The position numbers and the translations under genes are program-made. The notes under the pieces were generated by a model. The model worked only from the letters and a program-made list of their open reading frames with translations. It ran no database searches and was not told the DNA's origin. A stretch of 64,000 bases of DNA from Acidimicrobiia bacterium (lineage in GTDB: Bacteria > Actinomycetota > Acidimicrobiia > Acidimicrobiales > Poriferisodalaceae): assembly GCA_022822525.1 (NCBI GenBank), contig JAJEBN010000053.1:22041-86040 (forward strand), read 5' to 3'. Positions 1 through 9,145 of this stretch are shown one piece after another. Positions within the stretch are counted from its first letter, which is position 1, and the number at the start of each line of letters is the position of its first letter.

Positions 1-311
1 CAGGAAACCCCCGCGTCGAGTGCAGCCAGCGCGAGCCGGTACTGGAAGTGAATGTCGGCGACCAGCGGGACCGGCGACCGGGGAACGATCTGCGCGAGGG
101 CTTCGACGGCCGCGACGTCGTTGGCGGTACAGCGGACAATGTCGGCACCAGCACCGGCCAGTGCATAGATCTGGGCGAGGGTGCCGTCGACGTCGGAGGT
201 CTTGGTGGTGGTCATCGACTGAACCGAGATGGGCGCTCCGCCACCCACCGCCACCCCGCCGACATGCACCTGGCGGGTGGGGCGTCGCTCGTAGCTGCGG
301 GGCGGGCTCAT
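1..311 (-). CDS. ispG: 4-hydroxy-3-methylbut-2-enyl diphosphate synthase IspG (GcpE), N-terminal part
   Basis: N-terminal ~103 residues of the [4Fe-4S] enzyme that reductively opens methylerythritol cyclodiphosphate in the MEP isoprenoid pathway; the rest lies beyond the left edge. The translation begins MSPPRSYERRPTRQVHVG and contains the family signature QSMTTTKTSDVDGT (about residues 34-47), followed by GADIVRCTANDV and LVADIHFQYRLAL, all typical of the IspG TIM barrel. The start is the ATG ending at 311, 13 nt after the rseP stop. Together with dxr two genes upstream it makes an MEP-pathway cluster interrupted only by rseP, the usual dxr-rseP-ispG order of actinobacteria. The iron-sulfur cysteines would be in the missing C-terminal part and cannot be checked. 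Confidence 0.93.
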   Translation of the reverse strand, partial: MSPPRSYERRPTRQVHVGGVAVGGGAPISVQSMTTTKTSDVDGTLAQIYALAGAGADIVRCTANDVAAVEALAQIVPRSPVPLVADIHFQYRLALAALDAGVS

Positions 312-324
312 GGCGGCGATGGTC

Positions 325-1587
325 TCACAGGTTGATCGGGTTGGCGATGTCGAGGTACAGCAAACCGACCCCCAAGAACGAGAGCAGCGCTACCACGGCA
401 ATCGTGAGGGGTGCCAGCGCACGTGGATCGATCATGTACCGGGAACGCCCGCCGCGCTCGCGCCAGCGCTCGTAGGTGGCCACTGCTGCATGACCGCCGT
501 CGAATGGCGGCAGCGGGATCATGTTGAAGACGCCCACGAAGACGTTGACGAGGGCGAACAACGCGAAGCGCTCCGACCACCCCCACGACGCGTCTGCGCC
601 TACCTGCACGATGCCGAAGACCGACAACGGGCGAGTGCTCAAATCGTCGTTCGCTGAGGGATCGCCCGGCGGCGACACGATGCGATCGACGACGTCGTCG
701 AAGTTCGAGATCAACCCCCAGATGCCGGTGACCGAATTGGCGATCGACGTTCCGAGGTCCACGAACGACCGTCCGATCGCCGCAGGCAGCGGCGCGGTCT
801 CATAGCGGATCGCCGCCTCGGCTCGCACGCCGAGCAGGCCGGTTCCCGTCTCGGGGTTCTCTGCCAGCGTGGTCTCGACGGTTGCCGTCTCGCCGTCCCG
901 CTCGATCTCGAGCACCACCTGCTCGCCGGGCCGCGACTGGACCTGCGAGACGAAGACGTTCCAGTCCTCAGTGGGCACGCCGTTGACCGCCACCACGCGG
1001 TCACCGACTTCGATGCCGGCCGCGCTCGCCGGCAGGGCGACGCCGTCGCGCGTGCTCACGACTTCGGCGACCTGCCAGCGGTTCGATCCGTAGTCAGGTG
1101 CACCCACGAACGAATGCAGCACTCCGAAGGCGACGAGCGCCATGCACAGGTGCATGAGCGACCCCGCGCACACCACCAGCAGCCGGCGCGGGTAGCTCTG
1201 CGCCCTGAACGAGCGATGCTCGTCGGCCGGCTCGACCGCATCGGAGCGCGACATGCCGATGATGCGCACGTACGCGCCCAGTGGCAGGGCCCGCAGACCG
1301 TAGGCGGTCTCGCCCCTGCGCGTGCTCCACAGCCGTGGGCCGAATCCCAGGTAGAAGTCGGTGACCTTCATGCCGACGGCGCGGGCGGTGACGTAGTGGC
1401 CCAGTTCGTGCATCAGCAGCACGCCGGCGAGGACCGCTGCTGCCCCGACGGCGAGGGGCCACTTCCACGCCAGGTACCCGAGCACGACGAGCGCTGCGGT
1501 CCATCCGAGCCTGCGCACCGCAGGACTCAGCGTCGCCGGCTGCTGGGGATTCTCGAAGGGGTACTCGTCGGTCGAGTGGCCCTTCAT
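325..1587 (-). CDS. rseP: Site-2 intramembrane zinc metalloprotease, RseP/RIP1-type (M50)
   Basis: Integral-membrane protease of 420 aa that cleaves transmembrane substrates such as anti-sigma factors or membrane remnants. The zinc-binding HELGH lies in the first membrane segment (about residue 62). A second hydrophobic segment RLLVVCAGSLMHL follows, then a periplasmic PDZ-like domain with GDRVVAVNGVPT, then the C-terminal NMIPLPPFDGGHA motif supplying the third zinc ligand, and a last membrane helix. This is the full M50B architecture. Its ATG overlaps the dxr stop by 4 nt (ATGA) and no good ribosome-binding site is seen, so translation is probably coupled to dxr. The substrate cannot be read from the sequence; the placement between dxr and ispG is the conserved actinobacterial one (Rip1 locus). 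Confidence 0.93.
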   Translation of the reverse strand: MKGHSTDEYPFENPQQPATLSPAVRRLGWTAALVVLGYLAWKWPLAVGAAAVLAGVLLMHELGHYVTARAVGMKVTDFYLGFGPRLWSTRRGETAYGLRALPLGAYVRIIGMSRSDAVEPADEHRSFRAQSYPRRLLVVCAGSLMHLCMALVAFGVLHSFVGAPDYGSNRWQVAEVVSTRDGVALPASAAGIEVGDRVVAVNGVPTEDWNVFVSQVQSRPGEQVVLEIERDGETATVETTLAENPETGTGLLGVRAEAAIRYETAPLPAAIGRSFVDLGTSIANSVTGIWGLISNFDDVVDRIVSPPGDPSANDDLSTRPLSVFGIVQVGADASWGWSERFALFALVNVFVGVFNMIPLPPFDGGHAAVATYERWRERGGRSRYMIDPRALAPLTIAVVALLSFLGVGLLYLDIANPINL

Positions 1588-2738
1588 GAGGAGGCTCGTC
1601 TCACCGCGTCAGCCGCACGACGGCGCCCGCCGCTGTCCGCCGCAATCACAGCTTCGACGCTGTCAGCGGCTGCACCGTCGTGGTGCTCCATGGCGTGCTC
1701 GATGACTCCGGCGATCTCGTGCCACCGCAGACGGCCGTCCAGGAATGCCGCAACGGCGCACTCGTTGGCCCCGTTCAGCCAGGCCGGTGCGGTGCCGCCG
1801 ACCCGGCCTGCCTCGTAGGCCAAGTCCAGACACCGGAAGGTGCCCCTGTCGGGATGCTCAAAGGTGAGGCTGCCGAGTTCGGCCCAGTCGACCGCCCCGA
1901 ACGGCGTGGCGATGCGTTCGGGGTAGGCCAGGGCATATCCGATCGGCAGGCGCATGTCGGGCATCGAGAGCTGCGCGACGGTGCTGCCGTCACCGAAGGT
2001 GACCATGGAGTGGATCACCGACTGGGGCTGGATGAGCACGTCGATGCGGCTGTAGTCCACGCCGAACAGCTCATGTGCCTCGATGACCTCCAGCCCCTTG
2101 TTCATGAGCGTCGAGGAATCGACGGTGATCTTCGGGCCCATCGACCACGTGGGATGGGCCAAGGCGTCTGCGACCGTCACCTCACCCAGCTCGGCGGCGC
2201 TGCGACCGCGGAAGGGACCTCCGCTGCCGGTGAGGATCAGCCGCTCCGGCGGTGATGGCTCGCCCGCCAGGCACTGGTGCAGGGCGCTGTGCTCGCTGTC
2301 CACCGGGATCAACTCCGCGCCTGGGCGCGACCGCAGCGGCTGCACCAGCGGCCCTGCGGCGATCAGGCTCTCCTTGTTCGCCAGCGCCAATCGCCGTCCA
2401 GCTCCGAGCGCCTCCAGCGTGACGCCCAAGCCGGCAAACCCGACGACACCGTTGACGGCGACATCGGCACATCGGGCCAAGCTGGCGAACGCGTCAGGGC
2501 CCGCCACCACGTCGATTCCGGCGGGAACTGCCGACGCGAGCTCTGCGGCCCGCTCCCGATCTGCAATGCCCACGACGGCCGGCCGGAACTCTGCGGCCTG
2601 CGCGGCGAGTTCGCCGACCGAGCTCTGCGCGGCCAGCGCCGCCACGCTGAAACGATCCGGTTCGGCGCGCACCACTTCCAGCGTCTGGGTGCCGATCGAA
2701 CCCGTCGAGCCGAGCACCGCGACGGTCGTCGCGTCCAC
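1584..2738 (-). CDS. dxr: 1-deoxy-D-xylulose 5-phosphate reductoisomerase
   Basis: Cytosolic NADPH-dependent enzyme that converts DXP to 2-C-methyl-D-erythritol 4-phosphate, the committed MEP-pathway step. At 384 aa it has the normal length. Visible motifs in order: N-terminal NADPH-binding VLGSTGSIGTQTL, the NKESLI segment, the metal/substrate motif VDSEHSALHQC, SGGPFRGRS, and HPTWSMGPKITVDSSTLMNK with the following EAHELFG. The start is a GTG (VDATTVAVLG), 4 nt after the cdsA stop, so it is probably co-translated with cdsA. The stop overlaps the rseP start. No key residue appears to be missing. Confidence 0.96.
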   Translation of the reverse strand: MDATTVAVLGSTGSIGTQTLEVVRAEPDRFSVAALAAQSSVGELAAQAAEFRPAVVGIADRERAAELASAVPAGIDVVAGPDAFASLARCADVAVNGVVGFAGLGVTLEALGAGRRLALANKESLIAAGPLVQPLRSRPGAELIPVDSEHSALHQCLAGEPSPPERLILTGSGGPFRGRSAAELGEVTVADALAHPTWSMGPKITVDSSTLMNKGLEVIEAHELFGVDYSRIDVLIQPQSVIHSMVTFGDGSTVAQLSMPDMRLPIGYALAYPERIATPFGAVDWAELGSLTFEHPDRGTFRCLDLAYEAGRVGGTAPAWLNGANECAVAAFLDGRLRWHEIAGVIEHAMEHHDGAAADSVEAVIAADSGGRRRAADAVRRASS

Positions 2739-2742
2739 GGGA

Positions 2743-4161
2743 CTACCCGACGACGTACGTGCCGACGAAGAACGCCGCCGGCAATGCGAACAGCAGCGCG
2801 TCGAAGCGGTCGAAGACGCCGCCGTGACCGGGCAGCAGGTTGCCCATGTCCTTCACGTTGACGTCGCGCTTGACGAGCGACTGGGAGAGGTCGCCCAGCG
2901 GTGCGGCGAGCGCTACGGCAAGGCTCAGCCACAGCGCGTCGAGCAGGCTCCCGGTCCACGGAAACACGCCGGGGAAACGATTCATCACCAGCGTCGTCAC
3001 CACGACCGACAGCACGATGCCCCCGATGAGTCCCTCATGGGTCTTGTTGGGGCTGATGCGCGGCGCAAGACGGCTCTGACCCGTCGTGCGGCCGACAACG
3101 AAGCCGCCGACGTCATAGACGACGGTGCCGATCACCGCAGCGATCAGCAAGGAATCGCCGTTTGGTTCACGCAGCATCAGGGCTGCAAACGAGCCCAGCC
3201 CGCCGATCCATAGGAGCCCGAGCGCGGTGATAGCGAGATTCGCAGTGGGGTGATCGCGCTCGATGCCGAGCAGGAACCAGCAGAAGATCGTCACGGCGGC
3301 AATCGCCAGCACGATCGGGTAGGCCTCAGCGCCGCGCAAGTGGACGCCGACCGTGAGACCGCCGACGCCGACCAGGCCAGCCAGGGTCGCCGGTCGGTAA
3401 CCGAGGGGTCGTGCCGCTCGGTAGAACTCCGCCGCGGCGAGCACCAGCACGACGACGATCAGCGCCACAATGGCTGCTTCGCCGATCCGGAGCGCGCCGA
3501 AGAACAGCGCTGCCAGGGCAACGCCGACGGCGATGGCTGCAGGCAGGTTGCGACCGCTGCGGGGTGCATTCTGCGGATCGTTGTGCAGCACAGTTCGGGC
3601 TTCGTCGCTCACGACTCCACGCTCCTCGTAGTCCTGGCTTCCCTCACGCCAGTGCGATGCGGACGCATCGAGCCGGGCCCATTGAGCGAAGCGATCAGGT
3701 TCAGATGTTGCCGCACCGGTCTCCGCAGGAGCTTCCGTCAGCGTTGCAGCCTCAGTCTCGCCGATCTCGGGGACCTCAGCAGGGGTGGGTGGCGGCGGAT
3801 CCTGCGGCGGCGGATCTTGTCGCGCCGCCTCTGCGGCCGGCGCATCGAACAGCGGCTCGTAGCCAGCCGGATCGGGATCGTCGGCCGCCTCAGCCGCTTC
3901 GGGGGCGAGGCGCGGGTCGTCGGGAAGCTGGGGGAACAAGCGTGAGCCCCCGCGTCGCTCTGGCTCGGCAGGAGGCGCTTCGGGCACCGCGGCCGACACA
4001 GGAGGCGCTTCGGGCACCGCGGCCGGGGGTCCCGGCGCATCGGCACCGGCTGACTCGAAGTTCACCAGCGGGCGCGTGGAGTCCATCGATTCGTCGGCGG
4101 CAGCAGGATCGGTGGGAGCATCATCGGGATCTCTCGGCGGATGCTCGCTGCTCTCGGACAT
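2743..4161 (-). CDS. cdsA: Phosphatidate cytidylyltransferase (CDP-diacylglycerol synthase) with long acidic Pro/Ala N-terminus
   Basis: Membrane enzyme that makes CDP-diacylglycerol from phosphatidate and CTP. The C-terminal ~270 residues hold several hydrophobic helices and the signature SPNKTHEG...PLGDLSQSLVKRD...DMGNLLPGHGGVFDRFD. At 472 aa it is much longer than typical CdsA (~270-300). The extra ~190 N-terminal residues are acidic, rich in Pro/Ala/Glu and low complexity, and contain a 30-nt duplication giving EAPPVSAAVP-like repeats. This part is probably a disordered cytosolic extension of unknown role. The ATG ending at 4161 has a good ribosome-binding site (GGAGG), so the extension seems to be translated. 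It lies 20 nt downstream of frr. Confidence 0.9.
   Translation of the reverse strand: MSESSEHPPRDPDDAPTDPAAADESMDSTRPLVNFESAGADAPGPPAAVPEAPPVSAAVPEAPPAEPERRGGSRLFPQLPDDPRLAPEAAEAADDPDPAGYEPLFDAPAAEAARQDPPPQDPPPPTPAEVPEIGETEAATLTEAPAETGAATSEPDRFAQWARLDASASHWREGSQDYEERGVVSDEARTVLHNDPQNAPRSGRNLPAAIAVGVALAALFFGALRIGEAAIVALIVVVLVLAAAEFYRAARPLGYRPATLAGLVGVGGLTVGVHLRGAEAYPIVLAIAAVTIFCWFLLGIERDHPTANLAITALGLLWIGGLGSFAALMLREPNGDSLLIAAVIGTVVYDVGGFVVGRTTGQSRLAPRISPNKTHEGLIGGIVLSVVVTTLVMNRFPGVFPWTGSLLDALWLSLAVALAAPLGDLSQSLVKRDVNVKDMGNLLPGHGGVFDRFDALLFALPAAFFVGTYVVG
3969..4025. repeat. 30-nt period tandem duplication in the cdsA N-terminal extension
   Basis: Two identical copies of a 27-nt sequence start at 3969 and 3999 (period 30 nt). 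The duplication is in frame and encodes a repeated Val-Pro-Glu-Ala-Pro-Pro stretch of CdsA. It belongs to a series of in-frame minisatellites found in several genes of this window. Confidence 0.85.
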
Positions 4162-4181
4162 CTACCTCCACACCTGCTCGG

Positions 4182-4748
4182 TCAAACCTCGAGGAGTTCC
4201 TGCTCCTTGGCGTCCAGCGCCCGGTCAATGTCGCCCACAAACTTGGCGGTATCAGCGTCGAGTTCGCTCTCGAAGCTGCGCTTCTGGTCGGCGGAGATCT
4301 CCTTCTCCTTTTCGAGCGTATCGAGATCGTGACGAGCGCTGCGACGCAGGTTGCGCACCGCGACACGCCCGTCTTCGGCCATCTGCTTCACCACCCGTAC
4401 CAGATCCCTGCGCCGGTCTTCGGTCAGCGGGGGGAACACGAGTCGCAGGACATGACCGTCACTGGAGGGGTTGATTCCCAGGTCAGACTCCATGACCGCC
4501 TTGGAGATCGCGTCCAACGCCGCACGGTCGAACGGCTGGATGACCAGCATGCGCGCCTCGGGCACGGAGAAGCCCGCGAGCTGCTGCAAGGGGACATTGG
4601 CGCCGTAGTAGTCGACCCCGAGCTTCTCGACGAGTGCCGGCGTTGCTCTGCCTGTGCGGACGGTGGCAAAGCTGGCACGGGCGTGCTCGACGGCGCTGCC
4701 CATTCGCTGGCGAGCGTCCGCGCAGATTTCGGCGGCGAATTCGCTCAC
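4182..4748 (-). CDS. frr: Ribosome recycling factor
   Basis: Cytosolic factor that, with EF-G, splits the post-termination ribosome. At 188 aa it matches the family (~185). Diagnostic stretches are the first-helix SFATVRTGRATPALVEKL, LDAISKAVMESDLGINPSSDG, FPPLTEDRRRDLV and a C-terminal helical bundle rich in Glu/Lys. The start is a GTG (VSEFAAE) 68 nt after pyrH. It belongs to the conserved rpsB-tsf-pyrH-frr-cdsA string, and the order here is complete. Confidence 0.97.
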   Translation of the reverse strand: MSEFAAEICADARQRMGSAVEHARASFATVRTGRATPALVEKLGVDYYGANVPLQQLAGFSVPEARMLVIQPFDRAALDAISKAVMESDLGINPSSDGHVLRLVFPPLTEDRRRDLVRVVKQMAEDGRVAVRNLRRSARHDLDTLEKEKEISADQKRSFESELDADTAKFVGDIDRALDAKEQELLEV

Positions 4749-4816
4749 CTGACCATCGTACTCCCGCCCGCGCCGGCGGGACTGTGACCCTGTGCGGGCA
4801 TGTGCGAGTGCGGTGC

Positions 4817-5611
4817 CTATCGCACCAGCGTGCCCAGCGCCTCACCTTCGACGACGCTGCGGAAGTTGCCTTGCGTCATCAGGTCGAAGACGACGATGGG
4901 GGTGGCGTTGTCCTTGCAGACGGCGATGGCCGCCGAGTCCATCACCGCCAGCTCCTTGGAGAGCACTTCGAGAAAGGTGACCTCGCTGAGGAGCTTGGCG
5001 TCTGGATCTATCTGCGGGTCGGCCGTGTACACGCCGTCGATGCCTGAGTGGGTGCCCTTCAGCACGACATCGGCGTCGACTTCGGCTGCGCGGAGTGCCG
5101 CAGCAGTATCGGTCGTGAAGAACGGGTTGCCTGTGCCCGCCGCAAAGATCACCACGCGCCCCTTCTCGAGGTGGCGGACTGCGCGCCGGCGGATGTAGGG
5201 CTCGGCTATCTGCGCCATCCCGATCGCTGTCATGACCCGGGTCGGCACGTCGCGGCGTTCGAGGGCGTCTTGGAGGGCCAACGCGTTGATGACGGTGGCC
5301 AGCATGCCCATGTGATCGGACTGAGCTCGGTCCATGCCGCCGATCGAGCCCGCCATGCCGCGCCAGATATTGCCGCCCCCGACGACGACCGCGATGTCGA
5401 CCTCGAGTGAGACCCAGACGTCGGAGATCTCCGACGCCAGCTGATCGACCACGGACGAACTGACGTTGTTGCCGCCCTTGTCGGCGAGTGCTTCACCCGA
5501 CAGCTTCAGCACCACACGCTTCCACGCCGCCGGCTTGCGGTGACGGGGGCGCAGCGGCTCCGCGGGCGCCGCCTCCATGTCGGGCGGCACGTCGGAGAGC
5601 GCTGCAGCCAT
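4817..5611 (-). CDS. pyrH: Uridylate kinase (UMP kinase)
   Basis: Hexameric bacterial-type UMP kinase of the amino-acid-kinase fold, converting UMP to UDP. The 264 residues include [14 protein letters not shown] (phosphate-binding loop), [11 protein letters not shown], the UMP-binding [34 protein letters not shown] and the DGVYTADP segment. It is ~23 residues longer than E. coli PyrH because of a charged N-terminal tail ([15 protein letters not shown]) before the kinase fold, as in many actinobacteria. The ATG follows the tsf stop by 8 nt with only a weak ribosome-binding site, suggesting coupling to tsf. Confidence 0.97.
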   Translation of the reverse strand: MAAALSDVPPDMEAAPAEPLRPRHRKPAAWKRVVLKLSGEALADKGGNNVSSSVVDQLASEISDVWVSLEVDIAVVVGGGNIWRGMAGSIGGMDRAQSDHMGMLATVINALALQDALERRDVPTRVMTAIGMAQIAEPYIRRRAVRHLEKGRVVIFAAGTGNPFFTTDTAAALRAAEVDADVVLKGTHSGIDGVYTADPQIDPDAKLLSEVTFLEVLSKELAVMDSAAIAVCKDNATPIVVFDLMTQGNFRSVVEGEALGTLVR

Positions 5612-5619
5612 CGGTGTGC

Positions 5620-6426
5620 TCAGCGTCCGATCTCGATCTGGGCGAAGCGCGTGACGCGTGCCCCGCCGACGAGATCAGCAATTGTCCGCTTCTCGTCCTT
5701 CACGAACTTCTGCTCCATCAGGGTGTGCTCACGCAAGAAGCCCACCAGGCGGCCTTCCACGATCTTGCCCAGGGCCGCTTCGGGCTTGCCTTCGTTGCGA
5801 CTCAGGGCTTCGAGGGTGGCGCGCTCGCGGTCCAGCACGTCAGCGGGTACGTCGGAGCGCTGGATGTAGGTAGGTCGGCTGCTGGCGATGTGCAGCGCCA
5901 CGTCGTGGGCAATCTCCGGTGTCGCTCCGTCAAGCTCGACGAGCACGGCGTTGACGCCGCGGCCGTTCTGCTGATGGACATACGCGTCGAGGCAGGAGCC
6001 TGCGGGGGCTTCGTAGCGCTCGACGGCCCCGACAGCGATGTTCTCCTTGAGCGTGATCTTGAGATCGTCGATCGCTCCGGCGGAATCGGCGACGACGCTC
6101 GGCCCCTCGCTGAGCACAGCATCGAGGAGCTGATCGGCCATGGCCTGGAATCCGTCTGACTTCGCCACGAAATCCGTCTCGCAGCGCAGCTCGACGATGG
6201 CGCCCACCGAGCCGCTTCCTTGCTCGACGACCCGGGCCACGACGACGCCGTCGCTGTTGTCGCGATCTGCACGCGCCGCGGAGGAGGCGATGCCGTTCTC
6301 ACGCAGCCACTGGGCCGCTGCCTCTGCGTCGCCGTCGCAGCGGGTCAACGCATCCTTGGCGTCCATCATCCCGGCACCGGTGGCCTTGCGCAGGGTCTGA
6401 ACGTCCTTCGCAGTGAACGCTGCCAT
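5620..6426 (-). CDS. tsf: Translation elongation factor Ts
   Basis: Guanine-nucleotide exchange factor for EF-Tu, 268 aa. The N-terminal UBA-like domain reads [20 protein letters not shown] followed by [17 protein letters not shown], then the core motif [16 protein letters not shown] and two dimerisation subdomains ending [19 protein letters not shown]. The ATG at 6426 was chosen because it begins the conserved N-terminus and is preceded by GGAAGGAG; the upstream in-frame extension is Arg/Pro shadow sequence inside rpsB. The start is 1 nt from the rpsB stop, so rpsB and tsf form the usual operon. Confidence 0.97.
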   Translation of the reverse strand: MAAFTAKDVQTLRKATGAGMMDAKDALTRCDGDAEAAAQWLRENGIASSAARADRDNSDGVVVARVVEQGSGSVGAIVELRCETDFVAKSDGFQAMADQLLDAVLSEGPSVVADSAGAIDDLKITLKENIAVGAVERYEAPAGSCLDAYVHQQNGRGVNAVLVELDGATPEIAHDVALHIASSRPTYIQRSDVPADVLDRERATLEALSRNEGKPEAALGKIVEGRLVGFLREHTLMEQKFVKDEKRTIADLVGGARVTRFAQIEIGR

Positions 6427-6427
6427 G

Positions 6428-7411
6428 TCAGGCGGCTCCTTCCGATCCGGCTGCTCCGGTCGTCTCGGTCGATTCGACCGGCGCCGTGAGGGTCTCGTCG
6501 GCGCTGCCGGCATCGGCGGGCGTCGCTGAGACCACCGGCGAGCTCATGTCAGGCACTGCTGCGGCGGCCGCTGCCTTGGCAGCCTGGTCAGCCGCGATGC
6601 GAGCCTCTCGAGCGGCTGCCTCGGCCAGTGCCGCACGCTGCGCCTCGGCCTGCTGTGCCGCGATCCGCGCCTCTTCCTCGGGCGAGCGCTCCCCCGCGGA
6701 CGGCATCGTCACCCCGCTGCGCTCGGCCATGAAGCGGCCTTCACGCGCAGCTTCCGCCATGACCCGGCACAGCAGCTCGGTCGAGCGGATGGCGTCGTCA
6801 TTGCCCGGGATCACATAGCTGATCGGGTCGGGATCTGAGTTTGAGTCGGCCACCGCGACCACCGGCAGCTTCAGCCGGACGGCCTCGGCCACGGCGATGT
6901 GCTCCTTCGGCGTGTCGAGCACGAATACCGCATCGGGCAGCTTGTCCATGTTGCGGATGCCATTGAGGTTGCGCTGCAGCTTGGCGAGCTCGCGCATGTG
7001 CAGCAGGGCTTCCTTCTTCGGCATGTTGTCGAAGTCGCCGGCTGCCCGCATCCGCTCGTATTCGAGCATCTTGGTGACCCGGCCACGGATGGTGCGGAAG
7101 TTGGTGAGCATCCCGCCGAGCCAGCGCTGGTTGACGTACGGCATGCCGCAGGCATTGGCGTGGCGCTGGATCGGGTACTGCGCCTGACGCTTGGTGCCCA
7201 CGAACAGGATGGTCCCGCCGCCGGCCACCGTGTCGCGCACGTAGCCGTAGGCATCCTCGAGCAGGGACAGCGTCTGTCGCAGGTCGATGATGTAGATCCC
7301 GTTGCGCTCGCCCCACAGGAAGCGCTCCATCTTGGGATTCCATCGACGGGTCTGGTGGCCGAAGTGGACTCCGGCGGTGAGCAAGTCGGACATGGTCACG
7401 ACAGCGGACAT
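6428..7411 (-). CDS. rpsB: 30S ribosomal protein S2 with long Ala/Glu-rich C-terminal tail
   Basis: Small-subunit protein S2, 327 aa. The conserved body (residues ~6-235) shows [58 protein letters not shown] and [26 protein letters not shown]-terminal tail of ~90 residues follows, first a charged Ala/Glu/Arg helix ([16 protein letters not shown]) then a Ser/Thr/Ala/Glu acidic end. S2 is usually 230-290 aa, so the tail is long. The ATG at 7411 has a strong GGGGAGGAG ribosome-binding site; an earlier in-frame start at 7456 has none and lies in the leader. Confidence 0.96.
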   Translation of the reverse strand: MSAVVTMSDLLTAGVHFGHQTRRWNPKMERFLWGERNGIYIIDLRQTLSLLEDAYGYVRDTVAGGGTILFVGTKRQAQYPIQRHANACGMPYVNQRWLGGMLTNFRTIRGRVTKMLEYERMRAAGDFDNMPKKEALLHMRELAKLQRNLNGIRNMDKLPDAVFVLDTPKEHIAVAEAVRLKLPVVAVADSNSDPDPISYVIPGNDDAIRSTELLCRVMAEAAREGRFMAERSGVTMPSAGERSPEEEARIAAQQAEAQRAALAEAAAREARIAADQAAKAAAAAAVPDMSSPVVSATPADAGSADETLTAPVESTETTGAAGSEGAA

Positions 7412-7455
7412 AGGTGCTCCTCCCCACGGTTCTCGTTCCTGCACCGGGGTCGACA

Positions 7456-7473
7456 CCGCTGCGGGCAGCGGTG
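7456..7473 (-). promoter_or_regulatory. Hairpin in the rpsB leader
   Basis: A perfect 8-bp inverted repeat (ACCGCTGC / GCAGCGGT) lies about 45 nt upstream of the rpsB start. Ribosomal protein S2 operons are autoregulated through 5' leader structures in several bacteria, so this could be part of such a leader. Only the inverted repeat is seen; regulation is inferred. Confidence 0.35.
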
Positions 7474-7571
7474 ACCGTGGGGTCGCCCCGGCTGATCAGC
7501 CATTGGGTCGTCGCACTGCGGTGAGATCAGGGCCTGCCCGCTCCGAGACGGTGTCTCCGACGGTGTGGGCC

Positions 7572-8129
7572 TCACAGCACCGCAATGCCAGCGCCGGAGT
7601 GTAACCAGCGCAGTTGCAGCCGGTACACGGAGGCTGCGGACCGCACGAGCCTCGGGCGTCCGACCGCCGAGCGCGGGCGTGCGCTCTGACCGGGGGCGAA
7701 GAGTCGGGCCGGGTCGAGGTAGACCTCACCCCTGCGCACCCCGACATGGAGCCGGTCTGACACCGTCCCGAGCTGTTGACCCTGCCGCACCACTTCGCCC
7801 CGGTCGACCCCGATGGTCGCGACTCCCGAATAGGAGACGCGCAGACCGTCGGGATGGCTGACCGTGACGTGCAGCCGCCCGCCGACCGGACCGGCGAAGC
7901 TGACCACGCCGTCACCGGCCGCCCAGAACGGCGCTCCGGGCCGCGTCGCGAACTCGAGGCCGCGATTGCCGGGGCCGTATCGGTGGGACGGCGGTCGGAA
8001 CGGATCGACGACCGTTCCGTCCACAGGCCAGATGTACGACCGCGACGGTCCGGATTGCGCTGGGGCCTCGGCGGTGCCGGCGACCAGCACCACTGCGCAC
8101 ACCGCCGCGAGCACCGTCGATGTCGCCAC
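7572..8129 (-). CDS. Exported M23/LytM-like protein with degenerate metal site
   Basis: Protein of 185 aa with a hydrophobic N-terminal export signal (STVLAAVCAVVLVAGTAEA) and a LytM-fold domain: YIWPVDGTVVDPFRPP, GAPFWAAGDGVVSFAG, HVTVSHPDGLRVSYSG, VRQGQQLGTVSDRLHVGV. M23 peptidases need an H-x(n)-D pair and an HxH motif for zinc. Here the first pair region reads GPGNRGLEFA (His to Asn, Asp to Glu) and the HLH position reads DRLHV, so only one canonical ligand remains. It is probably not an active endopeptidase but a regulatory EnvC/NlpD-like amidase activator or binding domain; that is inference. The GTG at 8129 is the only in-frame start close to the signal sequence, with a weak ribosome-binding site. 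It lies downstream of xerC and upstream of rpsB. Confidence 0.72.
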   Translation of the reverse strand: MATSTVLAAVCAVVLVAGTAEAPAQSGPSRSYIWPVDGTVVDPFRPPSHRYGPGNRGLEFATRPGAPFWAAGDGVVSFAGPVGGRLHVTVSHPDGLRVSYSGVATIGVDRGEVVRQGQQLGTVSDRLHVGVRRGEVYLDPARLFAPGQSARPRSAVGRPRLVRSAASVYRLQLRWLHSGAGIAVL

Positions 8130-8194
8130 AACGCTGGCACCGCGATCGGGTCGAGACCGTCGAACGCCTCGCGGGCCCGGGGTGACCGCGCGGC

Positions 8195-9127
8195 TCAGGC
8201 GCGCGGGTGTGCCGACTCGTACACCTCCCGCAGGCGTTCCCTGCTGAGGTGGGTGTAGATCTGGGTGGTCGCGAGCCGCTGGTGGCCGAGCAGTTCCTGC
8301 ACTACCCGCAGATCTGCCCCTCCGTCGAGCAGGTGCGTGGCGTAGGTGTGCCGCAGTGCGTGCGGATGGGTCGGCTGTGCGCCACGACGGTCCAGTATCC
8401 GCTGCACGTCGCGCGGCCCCAGCCGGTTGCCGCGCAAGTTCACGATCAGTGCCGCCGGATCGCGGTCGGCGGGGCGGCCCAGACGCTGCGTGTCGAATTC
8501 GTCGCTGCCGCCGTTGCGCCACGCGGCGAGCATCACGGAGGACGGTTCGCTGAGCGGGACTCGCCGATGCTTGCCGCCCTTGCCGATCACCTCGATGTGC
8601 TGGTCGCCTTGCCGGTAGGCGCCCCGGTCGAGCTGGCACAGCTCGGCGACCCGCAACCCGCTGCCATAGAGCAGCTCGAGCACGAGCCGGTCGCGCAGCT
8701 CGGACGCGTCGTCGGGCACCGTGCCGTCGCCGAGCATCTCGGAGACCTCGCCTGCCCCGAGCACTCGCGGCAGGCGTCCGGTGCCGGCGGGAGCGGCCAG
8801 CCCGATCGAGGGGTCGCGACCGATGGCCCCGTCGCGTACGAGCCAGCCGAAGTAGCGCCTGAGCGCGGAGGCCTTGCGCGCCGCCGACCGCCGGGACAGT
8901 CCGCGCACGGTCAAGAATGCGACGTAGCGCCGCAGCCAGCGCCGGTCGACGTCGCTGGGCGAGTCGAGGCCGGCGCGCGAGGCCCATTCGGCGAATTGGC
9001 TCACATCGGTGCGGTAAGCGCGCTTTGTCGCCTCCGAAGCTGCCGTGAGCGACAGCACGAATTCTCCGATCCGCCACGCCAGGGGCGCCTCCGCCACCAG
9101 ATCCACAGTACAGATGCCGGTGAGCAC
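8195..9127 (-). CDS. xerC: Tyrosine recombinase XerC
   Basis: Site-specific tyrosine recombinase (310 aa), expected to resolve chromosome dimers at dif with XerD. The N-terminal SAM-like core-binding domain contains [15 protein letters not shown]. The C-terminal catalytic domain shows the residues in order: Arg in [15 protein letters not shown], Lys in [25 protein letters not shown] (H-x-x-R), [15 protein letters not shown] with the final His and nucleophilic Tyr. Its length is typical of Xer proteins and it has no integrase-type N-terminal arm, so it is not a phage integrase. Location between dprA and rpsB is a conserved actinobacterial arrangement. The GTG start at 9127 is followed by another possible GTG seven codons on. 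Confidence 0.92.
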   Translation of the reverse strand: MLTGICTVDLVAEAPLAWRIGEFVLSLTAASEATKRAYRTDVSQFAEWASRAGLDSPSDVDRRWLRRYVAFLTVRGLSRRSAARKASALRRYFGWLVRDGAIGRDPSIGLAAPAGTGRLPRVLGAGEVSEMLGDGTVPDDASELRDRLVLELLYGSGLRVAELCQLDRGAYRQGDQHIEVIGKGGKHRRVPLSEPSSVMLAAWRNGGSDEFDTQRLGRPADRDPAALIVNLRGNRLGPRDVQRILDRRGAQPTHPHALRHTYATHLLDGGADLRVVQELLGHQRLATTQIYTHLSRERLREVYESAHPRA

Positions 9128-9145
9128 CGGGTCCGAGCGGCGGCA

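Noticed and set aside
8195..9127. Phage integrase
   Set aside because: The tyrosine recombinase is Xer-length, lacks an arm-binding domain and sits in the conserved dprA-xerC-rpsB order rather than at the accessory region.
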